Shown here: positions 1 to 6,880 of the stretch, one piece after another
Position numbering within the stretch: position 1 is the first letter of the stretch
Layout: the number at the start of each line of letters is the position of its first letter
Assembly: GCA_964569185.1 (NCBI GenBank)
Contig: CAZMTP010000025.1
Coordinates: 1 to 22,319 of the forward strand
Origin: DATIJP01 sp964569185
Lineage (GTDB): Bacteria; Chlamydiota; Chlamydiia; Chlamydiales; Rhabdochlamydiaceae
Reading direction: 5' to 3'
Length of the DNA stretch: 22,319 nt
Made by a program: the position numbers and the translations under genes
Notes under the pieces: generated by a model
Told to the model about the DNA's origin: nothing
What the model saw: only the letters and a program-made list of their open reading frames with translations
Databases searched by the model: none

Positions 1-25
1 AGTTTCTATTTTCTTCGTCCAACAT
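1..25 (-). CDS. 5' end of an unidentified minus-strand gene (partial)
   Basis: Reading the minus strand, an ATG at 25-23 is preceded by a strong Shine-Dalgarno core GGAGG at 39-35 with a 9-base spacer. The first codons give MLDEENRN before the window ends. Only eight residues are visible, so no product can be named. The strong ribosome site is the main reason to call it a gene. It is divergent from tsp, and the long spacer between them (26-378) must hold both promoters. Confidence 0.6.
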
Positions 26-57
26 TTTTATACTCCTCCAAGTCTAACTTTTGTAAG

Positions 58-119
58 AGGAAGCTTTTTTTAATTTTGCTTCACTCCGAAAACGGAAACT
101 AAAACTGTTTACGTTTTCG
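58..119 (-). promoter_or_regulatory. Two hairpins in the leader of the minus-strand gene
   Basis: The spacer 26-378 is AT-rich and holds no convincing gene. It contains a strong inverted repeat: arms CGAAAACG (87-94) and CGTTTTCG (112-119), then one mismatch, then AAAC (96-99) with GTTT (107-110) around a 7-base loop. A second, weaker one pairs GAAGC (60-64) with GCTTC (78-82). Both would lie in the 5' leader of the partial gene that starts at 25. They could be a regulatory leader or an upstream terminator; neither is followed by a clean T-run on the minus strand. I could not pick a convincing -35/-10 pair for either divergent gene. Confidence 0.4.
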
Positions 120-378
120 CTAGATTATTATTATTCTCAACTTAAGAACACTAATTATCTCATAAAATTGCAATCAAATCAACGTCTTAATTCAAAATCA
201 ATTGAGTTAATATCGCTATCTATTGTACCTGTTAGTGCAAAAAAAATCTATCTCATTTTATAAGTTACTAATAATCAGCATATTACGTACTATTTAAAAA
301 ACTTATTTTTTTATTATCATGGAAAGCGGATTCTTCGTTATATTAAGGAAAAAACTGCAAATTGGAAAAACATCTACA

Positions 379-2334
379 ATGCTGCGGACCATTTTCATCC
401 TTTTTCTCATTTTATTTACATCTCTTGAATCCAAACCTCCTGAGCTCACTGTTAAGGATGCGCGGGTCAAAATCGAAGAGATTTTAAAGGCCCACGTTTC
501 TTATCAACAATTGACCCCTGAGCTGATGAAAAGAGTGTTTGATAACTATTTAGACGAGATCGATCCTTTAAAAACCTATCTCATTGAAAATGAGATAGTT
601 AAATGGGCAAGTCCCAGTGAAGATCTATTAAAAAAAACAGTAGCAGAGATAAAAAAAGAGAATTTTTCCACTTTTCTAGAGCTTCACCAAACTATAGCGC
701 CGGCAATTGAGCGCCGCCATCAGATCGAAAAAGCCATTGAAAAGGCCGCCCTCGCCAAGAGCCCCTCGGCTAAGGAATTTAAGGACCTAAAATGGGCTAA
801 AAATAAAGAAGAGTTAGATCAACGTATTTGCTGGATAAAAGCACTTCAGTGGGATGTCGCTGAGAAATTCAATGCAGAAACCAAAGAACAGTTTATTAAA
901 AAACTGGAAAAAAGGCGTCTTAGCAGAGAGGAAGAGCTCTTAGGCAAGTCCCATAAAGAGCGAGAGCAGATCATGCTCTCCTATTTGCTTAAAGCTTTTA
1001 GCTCCGCCCTTGACTCTCAAACAGCCTATTTTACTCCTTCAGAAGCCAATCAATTTATGATTCAAGTGCAGCAAAAACTCTTTGGTATAGGCGCGCAATT
1101 GCGTGATGATTTAAACGGATTTACCATTGTCCGCCTTCTAGATGATTCTCCCGCTAGCAAAGGGAATAAATTGAGGGCTGGAGACCGCATTATTGCGGTG
1201 AATCAAGAGCCTGTTGTGGGCATGGAAATTACAGAGGCGGTAGAGCTGATCCGGGGGCCCCAGGGCTCTAATGTGCTTTTGACCATTTTGCGGGAAACGG
1301 AAGAAAATGGCCAAAAAAAAGAAGAGAAGCTCAACATCGATATTATGCGCGGGGAAGTGATCTTAAAAGAGTCCCGATTAGAGACATTTTATGAGCCTTT
1401 TGGACAGGGTGTGATCGGCATTTTACACCTCTTTTCCTTCTATCAAGATTCTAAGAGTAGTTCAACAGAGGACCTCCACCAGGCGATCCTAGATCTGAAA
1501 AAACAGCACAATTTAAAAGGGATTATCTTAGACCTTCGCAATAATGCAGGGGGTCTTTTACCGCAGGCGGTCTCTGTAAGCAGCCTATTTATCAAAAAGG
1601 GTATCGTTGTCTCTGTAAAGGATAATACAGGCAAAGTGCTCCATTTGCGTAATACAGATGGGAAAGTGGCGTGGGATGGGCCCCTCCTTATTTTGACAAA
1701 TAAAACAAGCGCATCCGCATCGGAAATTGTAGCGCAGACACTGCAAGATTATGGCCGCGCTATCGTTGTAGGGGATGCGACTACCTATGGCAAGGGGACT
1801 TTCCAAACCTTTACTTTAGAAGCCAGCAATTACGGAAAAGTGAACCCCAAAGGCGAGTATAAAGTGACACGGGGAAGGTATTATACCGTCTCTGGGAAAA
1901 GCCCACAGCTTGTGGGTGTAAAAGCAGACATTGTGGTGCCAGGGGTCTATTCTGAGCTGGAGATAGGAGAAAAGTTCTCCAAGTACCCTCTGGAAAACGA
2001 TCAGATTCCTGCAAATTTCGATGATGATCTTTCTGATGTCCCCTCAATCCACAAGAAAGATATTCTAAGGCTCTATAAGTTCAATCTGCAGCCCATTTTG
2101 ACCCTCTACCAGCCCTATCTTGAAAAATTGAAAACTAACTCTGATGCGCGCATTAAGCAGAATAAAAACTATCAAAGCTTGATCAAAGAGATCAGCAAAA
2201 AAGAGGCAGATACGGAACCTAAGGAATCCTACGGTCATACAGATCTTCAGCTTTCCGAGACCATCAATATCATGAAAGATCTCATCTTCCTCCATCAAGA
2301 ACCCGCTCAAGTTGCTACCGGAACCGAGGGGTAA
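379..2334 (+). CDS. tsp: Tail-specific (carboxy-terminal processing) protease, S41 family
   Basis: Periplasmic serine protease of the Tsp/Prc family, homologous in layout to chlamydial CT441. Residues below count from an in-frame ATG at 319. An N-terminal helical region (about 45-235) leads to a PDZ domain (about 250-340), the S41 protease domain with the SASASE motif (464-469) and YGKGTFQ (490-496), and a C-terminal Tsp-specific domain (about 545-660). The catalytic dyad should be Ser466 and Lys492, with Gln496 nearby. The Ser-Lys spacing is 26, one more than in E. coli Prc (25). I prefer the start at 379 over 319 because MLRTIFILFLILFTSLES is a compact signal peptide; neither start has a clear ribosome site. 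The gene ends in a hairpin that begins on its stop codon. The family degrades or trims periplasmic proteins by their C-termini. Confidence 0.93.
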   Translation: MLRTIFILFLILFTSLESKPPELTVKDARVKIEEILKAHVSYQQLTPELMKRVFDNYLDEIDPLKTYLIENEIVKWASPSEDLLKKTVAEIKKENFSTFLELHQTIAPAIERRHQIEKAIEKAALAKSPSAKEFKDLKWAKNKEELDQRICWIKALQWDVAEKFNAETKEQFIKKLEKRRLSREEELLGKSHKEREQIMLSYLLKAFSSALDSQTAYFTPSEANQFMIQVQQKLFGIGAQLRDDLNGFTIVRLLDDSPASKGNKLRAGDRIIAVNQEPVVGMEITEAVELIRGPQGSNVLLTILRETEENGQKKEEKLNIDIMRGEVILKESRLETFYEPFGQGVIGILHLFSFYQDSKSSSTEDLHQAILDLKKQHNLKGIILDLRNNAGGLLPQAVSVSSLFIKKGIVVSVKDNTGKVLHLRNTDGKVAWDGPLLILTNKTSASASEIVAQTLQDYGRAIVVGDATTYGKGTFQTFTLEASNYGKVNPKGEYKVTRGRYYTVSGKSPQLVGVKADIVVPGVYSELEIGEKFSKYPLENDQIPANFDDDLSDVPSIHKKDILRLYKFNLQPILTLYQPYLEKLKTNSDARIKQNKNYQSLIKEISKKEADTEPKESYGHTDLQLSETINIMKDLIFLHQEPAQVATGTEG

Positions 2335-2360
2335 AATTGTGCCTGTTCCAGGCACAATTT
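2334..2360 (+). terminator. Hairpin at the tsp stop codon, probable terminator
   Basis: This is a perfect 12-base inverted repeat, AAATTGTGCCTG and CAGGCACAATTT, with a TTC loop. Its first base is the last base of the tsp stop codon. The AT-rich arms give A's before and T's after the GC core on either strand, so it may act in both directions. There is no long T-run beyond the stem. A closely related hairpin lies at 5195-5222, in front of gltX. Confidence 0.6.
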
Positions 2361-2528
2361 CAATAAAAAAAAGAAGAAGGCGACCTTGCTTACGAACAAT
2401 TTCATAGAAAAAGAATTGCCAAAATTTGTATCCAAAAAATCTCTAAAAAAATCAAAATAGCTTACTACTGAATAAAAAACAGGATAGTCGGCGATAGCTT
2501 AATGAGTGTGCGCAACGCTGGATAAGTT

Positions 2529-2533
2529 GGAGG
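2529..2533 (+). promoter_or_regulatory. Strong ribosome binding site of the threonine aldolase gene
   Basis: GGAGG lies nine bases before the ATG at 2543 and fixes that start. Most genes in this window have weak or no Shine-Dalgarno sequences, so this one stands out, together with those at 35-39 and 18897-18905. Confidence 0.75.
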
Positions 2534-2542
2534 TAATAGATC

Positions 2543-3580
2543 ATGTCTCATACGTTTGCAAGTGACAACTTCGCGGGAGTTCATCCCGAAATCATGATGG
2601 CCATACAAAAAGCAAACGTGGGTCATGCAATGGCTTATGGTGCTGATTCTTGGACAGAACGGTCTAATACGATTTTTAAGAAAATTTTTGGCCTAGCAGT
2701 TGAGAGCTTTATAGTTTTCAATGGAACTGCAGCCAATGTCTGTTCTCTAAGACATTTGTTTTCTCCATGGCAAGCGATCATTTGTCCGTCATCTGCTCAT
2801 ATTTGGATGGATGAATGTGGAGCTCCTCAAGCAAATACTGGATGTTCTCTTTTGCCCGTAGCTTCAAAGAATGGAAAAATTATACCGGAGCAGTGTGAGG
2901 TTTTTTTACATGGAAGAGGGTCCCAACATCATGTGCAGCCGGCGGCAATTTCCATCACGCAGTCAACAGAATTAGGGACCGTGTACTCCATTGAAGAGAT
3001 GAAAAAACTGATCCAGTTTGCTCATAAAAATGATCTTTTATTTCATGTGGATGGAGCGCGTCTTTGTAACGCGGCTGCAAGTCTAAACGTTTCTTTAAAA
3101 GCTTTGACTACGGATCTCGGTGTCGATGTCCTTTCTTTCGGAGGCACTAAGAACGGGTTGATGGGAGCAGAGGCTATTGTCTTCTTAAAAGAAGGGCTCT
3201 CGGAAAACTTTCAATATATCAGAAAGCAGTCGATGCAGCTCGCTTCTAAAATGAGGTTTTTATCTGCGCAGATGGTTGCGTTATTAGAGGGCGATTTATG
3301 GCTGCGCAATGCCTCTCACGCAAACGCCATGGCAAAACTATTAGAGACAAGCTTGCGACGGCATTGCCCGTATCTTCCGATTCTTTATTCTGTGGACGCA
3401 AACGCTGTATTTGTTCAGCTTCCTTCCATGAGGATATTGGAGAAGTTACAAAAAAAAAGTTTTTTTTGGATTTGGGACCATGAACAGGTGGTGGCGCGTT
3501 GGATGACTTCGTGGGACACTGAGCCTTCTTTCGTGGAGGCATTTATTGTAGAACTCAAAAAAATAATTGGTAGTGGCTGA
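2543..3580 (+). CDS. ltaE: Low-specificity L-threonine aldolase (PLP-dependent, beta-eliminating lyase family)
   Basis: Cytosolic PLP enzyme that cleaves L-threonine or allo-threonine to glycine and acetaldehyde. The 345-residue length is usual for the family. Family marks: SDNFAGVHPEIM near the N-terminus (residues 7-19), the FNGTAAN phosphate-binding stretch (59-65), HVDGAR (168-173) with Asp170 to contact the PLP ring nitrogen, and SFGGTKNG (198-205) with Lys203 as the Schiff-base lysine. The C-terminal WMTSWDT also fits the fold. It stands alone, convergent with the minus-strand genes that follow, inside the interval between tsp and gltX that differs from the Chlamydiaceae order. An A-run followed by a T-run near 3449-3466 stays in frame. 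Confidence 0.9.
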   Translation: MSHTFASDNFAGVHPEIMMAIQKANVGHAMAYGADSWTERSNTIFKKIFGLAVESFIVFNGTAANVCSLRHLFSPWQAIICPSSAHIWMDECGAPQANTGCSLLPVASKNGKIIPEQCEVFLHGRGSQHHVQPAAISITQSTELGTVYSIEEMKKLIQFAHKNDLLFHVDGARLCNAAASLNVSLKALTTDLGVDVLSFGGTKNGLMGAEAIVFLKEGLSENFQYIRKQSMQLASKMRFLSAQMVALLEGDLWLRNASHANAMAKLLETSLRRHCPYLPILYSVDANAVFVQLPSMRILEKLQKKSFFWIWDHEQVVARWMTSWDTEPSFVEAFIVELKKIIGSG

Positions 3581-3686
3581 ATCGGTTGGGGATGTTGCTC
3601 AAAAAATCTGAAAAATGGGGTTCTGACCGCCTTATCTTCAATAACATAATGAAGCTTGAAGAGGATTTCTCCAAAGAGCTATGCTG

Positions 3687-3857
3687 TTAGTCAATCAAAT
3701 AAGGCACTGATTGGACAATTTGAGCTTTCAAACTCTCGTAAGAGCAATTCTTTTTTAGCTCAGCTTTTAAATCCTGGCAAAGGGCTTGAATTTCAATTTC
3801 AGGATCTAAAATACCTTTCATTAGCTGATCTTTTAGAGTGGCTATTGCCACACGCAT
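3687..3857 (-). CDS. Small hypothetical ORF, possibly the frameshifted tail of the DUF4116 gene
   Basis: This minus-strand ORF encodes 56 residues from MRVAIATLKDQLMKG to QIVQSVPYLID. The composition is that of a charged, amphipathic helical protein, more protein-like than the plus-strand reading of the same bases. Its frame stays open upstream into the end of the DUF4116 gene, reading QKAEEEEHKLKPLKHVYKIN before the Met, in a different frame from that gene's own KKQRKKSTN tail. It has no ribosome site. It may be a separate small gene, a decayed remnant, or the true C-terminus of the upstream protein if a frameshift lies in the A-run near 3914-3922. Function unknown. Confidence 0.4.
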   Translation of the reverse strand: MRVAIATLKDQLMKGILDPEIEIQALCQDLKAELKKNCSYESLKAQIVQSVPYLID

Positions 3858-3886
3858 ATTGATTTTATAAACATGCTTTAGAGGCT

Positions 3887-4882
3887 TCAGTTTGTGCTCT
3901 TCTTCCTCTGCTTTTTGTGGTAGTATAATTCTCTCAACTCTTCATCTTCTCGAAGTTCATCTGTTAAACAAAAATATACAGCTGAAAATTCACGCGTATC
4001 TTTTTGCATAGCAGCTCGCGCAAAATTCTTATCATTTCTGAGTTCCACATTGGCGAATTGAAATGCGGATGCATCTTGCTGAATAATATCAAGCACGAAT
4101 TCTTTATCGCCCTTAAGCTTTTTGCTTGCATATTCAAATGCATGCGAATTTGCCTTAACAGCGGCAAGCACAACTTCTTTATCATTTTGAAGCTCTTTGC
4201 TAGCATCTTTAAGATTAAGACCACATTGCTTAACAGAGGCAAGTACAACTTTTTTATTCTTCTTAAGCTTTTCATTGGCAAAAGAAAGTACAAAATCATC
4301 TTGCTTAATTGCGGCTAGCGCTAAGTTTTCATCTACATATTGTGGATAATTAACAGCTCTAATATGTTGATGAATTCTTAAGACTTGAGCGATTTCCTGT
4401 GTAGTGTAGCCATTTTCAACTCTCTGCGGAACCGCTTCTGGGCGACTGTTAGCANNNNNNNNNNNNNNNNNNNNNNNNNNNNNNNNNNNNNNNNNNNNNN
4501 NNNNNNNNNNNNNNNNNNNNNNNNNNNNNNNNNNNNNNNNNNNNNNNNNNNNNNCCGCTTCTGGGCGACTGTTAGCAATATTAGCTTTTAGTGCTAGTGC
4601 TTTGGATTTTTTTGGCGTTATCTGTTGCAAACTATTTACAAAGTCATAAATAGCAACAATAATATTTCCCAAAATAGGAACTAAAAGAGCAATACAGCGA
4701 CTAAAGTTTTTTTCGTTTAAGTGGGTATAATAATAGCGACTACTAACAGTAGTCGATTTTTTCATTGAAGGGATAATAACAGCCTTCTGAAAAATATCGA
4801 TCAAATTAGTGATAGTACTGAGAAATGGAACGTAATCGCAAATATTGTCAGCTTTTATCAAAAAATTTCTAATACTTTCCAT
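3887..4882 (-). CDS. DUF4116-type repeat protein, unknown function (contains an assembly gap)
   Basis: The ATG at 4882 starts a protein with an N-terminal region of about 100 residues that includes a hydrophobic stretch CIALLVPILGNIIVAIYDFV (residues 64-83, counting from the codon before the ATG). A short linker follows, in which 34 codons are unread because of a 100-N gap. The C-terminal half has five consecutive units of 25 residues typified by DKEVVLAAVKANSHAFEYAS, which match what I know as DUF4116. Such proteins are common in amoeba-associated chlamydiae and other intracellular bacteria, and no biochemical role is known to me. The hydrophobic segment could place it in a membrane. If the gap is artefactual (see the gap entry) the protein is about 290 residues. 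The frame stays open across the gap. No Shine-Dalgarno is visible. Confidence 0.75.
   Translation of the reverse strand: MESIRNFLIKADNICDYVPFLSTITNLIDIFQKAVIIPSMKKSTTVSSRYYYTHLNEKNFSRCIALLVPILGNIIVAIYDFVNSLQQITPKKSKALALKANIANSRPEAXXXXXXXXXXXXXXXXXXXXXXXXXXXXXXXXXXANSRPEAVPQRVENGYTTQEIAQVLRIHQHIRAVNYPQYVDENLALAAIKQDDFVLSFANEKLKKNKKVVLASVKQCGLNLKDASKELQNDKEVVLAAVKANSHAFEYASKKLKGDKEFVLDIIQQDASAFQFANVELRNDKNFARAAMQKDTREFSAVYFCLTDELREDEELRELYYHKKQRKKSTN
3947..4333 (-). repeat. Tandem 25-residue protein repeats (five units)
   Basis: Within the DUF4116 gene, units begin at DENLALAAIK, NKKVVLASVK, DKEVVLAAVK, DKEFVLDIIQ and DKNFARAAMQ. The first four are each exactly 25 codons long; the last is slightly longer. 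The pattern is a helix-forming LAAVK core followed by an F..AS..L half. DNA identity between units is only moderate, so the repeats are old rather than a recent expansion. Confidence 0.7.
4432..4577. other. Assembly gap of 100 N flanked by duplicated contig ends
   Basis: Positions 4455-4554 are exactly 100 N, the usual placeholder for a gap of unknown size. The 23 bases just before it (4432-4454) are identical to the 23 just after it (4555-4577), both reading CCGCTTCTGGGCG...TTAGCA. That is the sign of two contig ends that overlap, or of a collapsed tandem repeat. Overlapping the ends removes 123 bases, which is 41 codons, and keeps the DUF4116 frame. Confidence 0.85.
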
Positions 4883-4982
4883 CAAATTTAACCACGCTGT
4901 TTAAATTGAAAAGAAATTATAAATAACCAATTATAAAATAGCAATTTCAGTATAACTTTTGTAATTATGACCTTGCCTCCGC

Positions 4983-5183
4983 TGCCCTAATTTTTCGGGC
5001 ACGGGCACGTTAAATCCCAAGCTTTGATTTTCCAGTTGGTTCTGCGAATTGACGCGAAAAGGGACCCGCGACTAGAAGAAGTGGGAAATGAGCGCATGAG
5101 CAGCCGATGGTGATTCTAGCTTCGCCAAATGGGCAGCGGGGAGCGCGAAGCTAGCTCCCGACTGTCTAGGGCGCCTTTTTTTT
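4983..5183 (+). ncRNA. GC-rich, foldable non-coding island; candidate structured RNA or dispersed repeat
   Basis: The 346-base stretch 4883-5228 holds no convincing gene. Positions 4981-5160 are about 56% G+C (100 of 180 by count) between very AT-rich flanks. Foldable elements: TGCCCTA (4983-4989) can pair with TAGGGCG (5167-5173), just before eight T's (5176-5183). A perfect 10-base stem, CTAGCTTCGC (5116-5125) with GCGAAGCTAG (5145-5154), competes with GGGAGC (5139-5144) with GCTCCC (5154-5159). This could be a small RNA with an intrinsic terminator, a leader of gltX, or a copy of an intergenic repeat. I do not recognise tmRNA, RNase P RNA, SRP RNA or a T-box in it. The strand is inferred from the T-run. 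Confidence 0.35.
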
Positions 5184-5194
5184 AATTATTTAAT

Positions 5195-5222
5195 AAATTG
5201 TGGGCTGAAACAGCCACAATTT
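5195..5222 (+). promoter_or_regulatory. Hairpin directly before gltX, related to the tsp terminator hairpin
   Basis: AAATTGTGG and GCTG pair with CAGC and CACAATTT around an AAA loop, with one bulged G. It ends six bases before the ATG at 5229. Compared with the hairpin at 2334-2360 the outer eight pairs and the CTG/CAG pairs are the same, and the pair between them is C-G there but G-C here. It could be a terminator for transcripts arriving from upstream, or it could hide the ribosome site of gltX. Confidence 0.5.
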
Positions 5223-5228
5223 AGTACA

Positions 5229-6743
5229 ATGGCGGGCATTATGATGGTAAGAACACGTATAGCTCCTTCTCCTACGGGTGATCCGCATGTAGGCACAGCC
5301 TATATGGCCCTTTTCAATTTAATTTTTGCACGCCACTTTAAAGGAAAATTTATTCTACGTATTGAAGATACCGATCAAAAACGATCTAGACCTGACTATG
5401 AAGAAAATATTTATAAAGCCCTAAAATGGGCCCATATCAATTGGGACGAAGGACCTGATGTGGGGGGCCCCTATGGTCCCTACCGGCAATCGGAAAGAAC
5501 CGAAATCTACCAAAAATATTGCACTCAGCTAGTCGAAGAAGGCAAGGCCTATAAATGCTTTGCCACTCCAGAAGAGCTCTCCGAGATGCGCGAAGTGGCA
5601 TCAAAATTGGGCAAAAAGATCGGGTATGACCGCCGCTACCGTAATTTGAGTCCTGCAGAAGTAGCCCAAAGAGAAGCCGCAGGGCAGCCATTCACAATCC
5701 GGCTTAAAGTGCCTCTGACTGGAGACTGTGTCTATGACGATGCGATCAAAGGCAGGATCACAGTGCCTTGGGCAGATGTGGACGACCAGATTTTACTAAA
5801 ATCAGATGGCTTTCCGACCTATCATTTAGCTGTTGTTGTCGATGATTATTTGATGAAAATCACGCATGTGATCCGAGGCGATGAATGGATGAGCTCGACC
5901 CCTAAACATATTCTCCTTTATCAGGTGTTTGGATGGACTCCTCCCACATTCATGCATATGCCGCTTCTATTGGGCCGAGATGGCAAAAAACTCTCCAAGA
6001 GAAAAAATCCTACCTCGATCTTTTATTACCGCGATTCGGGATATTTGCCTGATGCTTTTTTGAACTTTTTGACCCATATGGGCTACAGCATGCCCGGTGA
6101 TAAAGAAATCTATCCCTTAAATGAGATCATCCAAGACTTTGATCCTAAACGCATCGGCGTTTCTGGCGCTTTTTTCGATATTACAAAACTGGATTGGATG
6201 AACCAGCAATACATCATCAACAAAATCCCTGAGACAGAACTATGGAAAAAGATTGAACAGTGGGGATTTTCCGATGCTTTTATGCGCAAGCTCATGCCCC
6301 TTTGCCATACAAGAATTAAAACATTTGGCGAGTTCATCGAGCTTTGTGACTTTTTCTTTATTAATCATATTCCGCACTCTGAAGAGCTGCTTTGCCCCAA
6401 AGTAACGGCTGAAAGGGCCTGCTTTATGCTGCAGACAACCATTTGGAGTATGGACGAGCAGGAAAATTGGGGAAAAACAGGGATCGAAACCGCGTCTCAC
6501 AAAGTGGCGGAGTTATTTGGCGCCCATCATAAAAAAATGATCATGCCCATGCTTTATGGCGCCCTTACTGGCAAGCATCATGGACCTCCTCTATTTGAAT
6601 CGGTAGAACTTTTAGGGAAAGACCGGACACGCGCACGCCTCTTGCAAGCGATTGAATTTTTAGGGGGCATCTCCAATAAAAAAATGGACCTTTTAACAAA
6701 ATGTTGGACAAGAGGTAACTGCAGCGAATTAATGACCGTGTAA
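5229..6743 (+). CDS. gltX: Glutamyl-tRNA synthetase
   Basis: Class I aminoacyl-tRNA synthetase that charges tRNA with glutamate. The first class I motif is APSPTGDPHVGTAY (residues 12-25, HIGH-like HVGT), and the second is KLSKR (254-258). RIEDTDQ (44-50), GPYRQSER (83-90) and HVIRGDEWMSSTPKH (213-227) are further family marks. The 504-residue length and the C-terminal helical anticodon-binding half are normal. Chlamydiae lack GlnRS and use GatCAB, so the enzyme is expected to charge tRNA-Gln as well; that is family knowledge, not visible here. The start is uncertain: ATGs at 5229, 5241 and 5244 are all possible, and 5241 gives the family-typical MMVRTRIAPSPTG. No Shine-Dalgarno is seen. A hairpin and a GC-rich island sit just upstream. 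Confidence 0.96.
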   Translation: MAGIMMVRTRIAPSPTGDPHVGTAYMALFNLIFARHFKGKFILRIEDTDQKRSRPDYEENIYKALKWAHINWDEGPDVGGPYGPYRQSERTEIYQKYCTQLVEEGKAYKCFATPEELSEMREVASKLGKKIGYDRRYRNLSPAEVAQREAAGQPFTIRLKVPLTGDCVYDDAIKGRITVPWADVDDQILLKSDGFPTYHLAVVVDDYLMKITHVIRGDEWMSSTPKHILLYQVFGWTPPTFMHMPLLLGRDGKKLSKRKNPTSIFYYRDSGYLPDAFLNFLTHMGYSMPGDKEIYPLNEIIQDFDPKRIGVSGAFFDITKLDWMNQQYIINKIPETELWKKIEQWGFSDAFMRKLMPLCHTRIKTFGEFIELCDFFFINHIPHSEELLCPKVTAERACFMLQTTIWSMDEQENWGKTGIETASHKVAELFGAHHKKMIMPMLYGALTGKHHGPPLFESVELLGKDRTRARLLQAIEFLGGISNKKMDLLTKCWTRGNCSELMTV

Positions 6744-6863
6744 TTATCTTATTTCCTCTGGAGCATCGATCTCGTCTTTAGAGATGATGTACTGTGGATG
6801 ATAGCCTGAATCGGCGCAACTCGCGAAAAATGCAGTAAACAATAAAAAACAGAGCAGTTTCAT
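6744..6863 (-). CDS. Very small predicted lipoprotein (39 residues)
   Basis: The minus strand encodes MKLLCFLLFTAFFASC then ADSGYHPQYIISKDEIDAPEEIR. The first 16 residues are a classic lipoprotein signal: two-residue charged start, hydrophobic core, and a FASC lipobox with Cys16 as the lipid site. The mature peptide would be only about 24 residues, ending acidic. The stop codon directly abuts the gltX stop (convergent, zero spacing), and the start lies 17 bases from the divergent cysJ start. Upstream of the ATG there is only a weak purine stretch, AAAGAAAAG. A lipobox arising by chance in such a tight space is unlikely. Chlamydiaceae carry the small lipoprotein OmcA beside gltX, but this peptide lacks its many cysteines, so I do not call it OmcA. 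Confidence 0.65.
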   Translation of the reverse strand: MKLLCFLLFTAFFASCADSGYHPQYIISKDEIDAPEEIR

Positions 6864-6880
6864 CTTTTCTTTTATACAAT

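Noticed and set aside
2335..2542. Promoter for ltaE
   Set aside because: Several TTG- and TA-rich hexamers occur, but no -35/-10 pair with 16-18 base spacing was good enough to report.
3449..3466. Frameshift in ltaE at the adjoining A-run and T-run
   Set aside because: The frame continues into a C-terminus (WMTSWDT...) that fits threonine aldolases, so the reading is intact.
3656..3862. Plus-strand ORF of 68 codons (MKRISPKSYAVSQ...)
   Set aside because: The opposite strand reads as a more protein-like sequence in frame with the neighbouring gene, and the plus ORF has no ribosome site or recognisable feature.
4004..4318. Plus-strand ORF of 104 codons over the DUF4116 repeats
   Set aside because: It is the antisense of the repeat tract; its apparent repeats (FIxLKLF) are the mirror of the real 25-residue units.
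4983..5183. tmRNA, RNase P RNA or SRP RNA
   Set aside because: None of the conserved sequence blocks of these RNAs could be found in the island; only generic hairpins are present.
4883..5228. T-box or tRNA-like leader for gltX
   Set aside because: No T-box consensus loop, specifier stem or tRNA fold is visible, and T-boxes are not expected in Chlamydiae.
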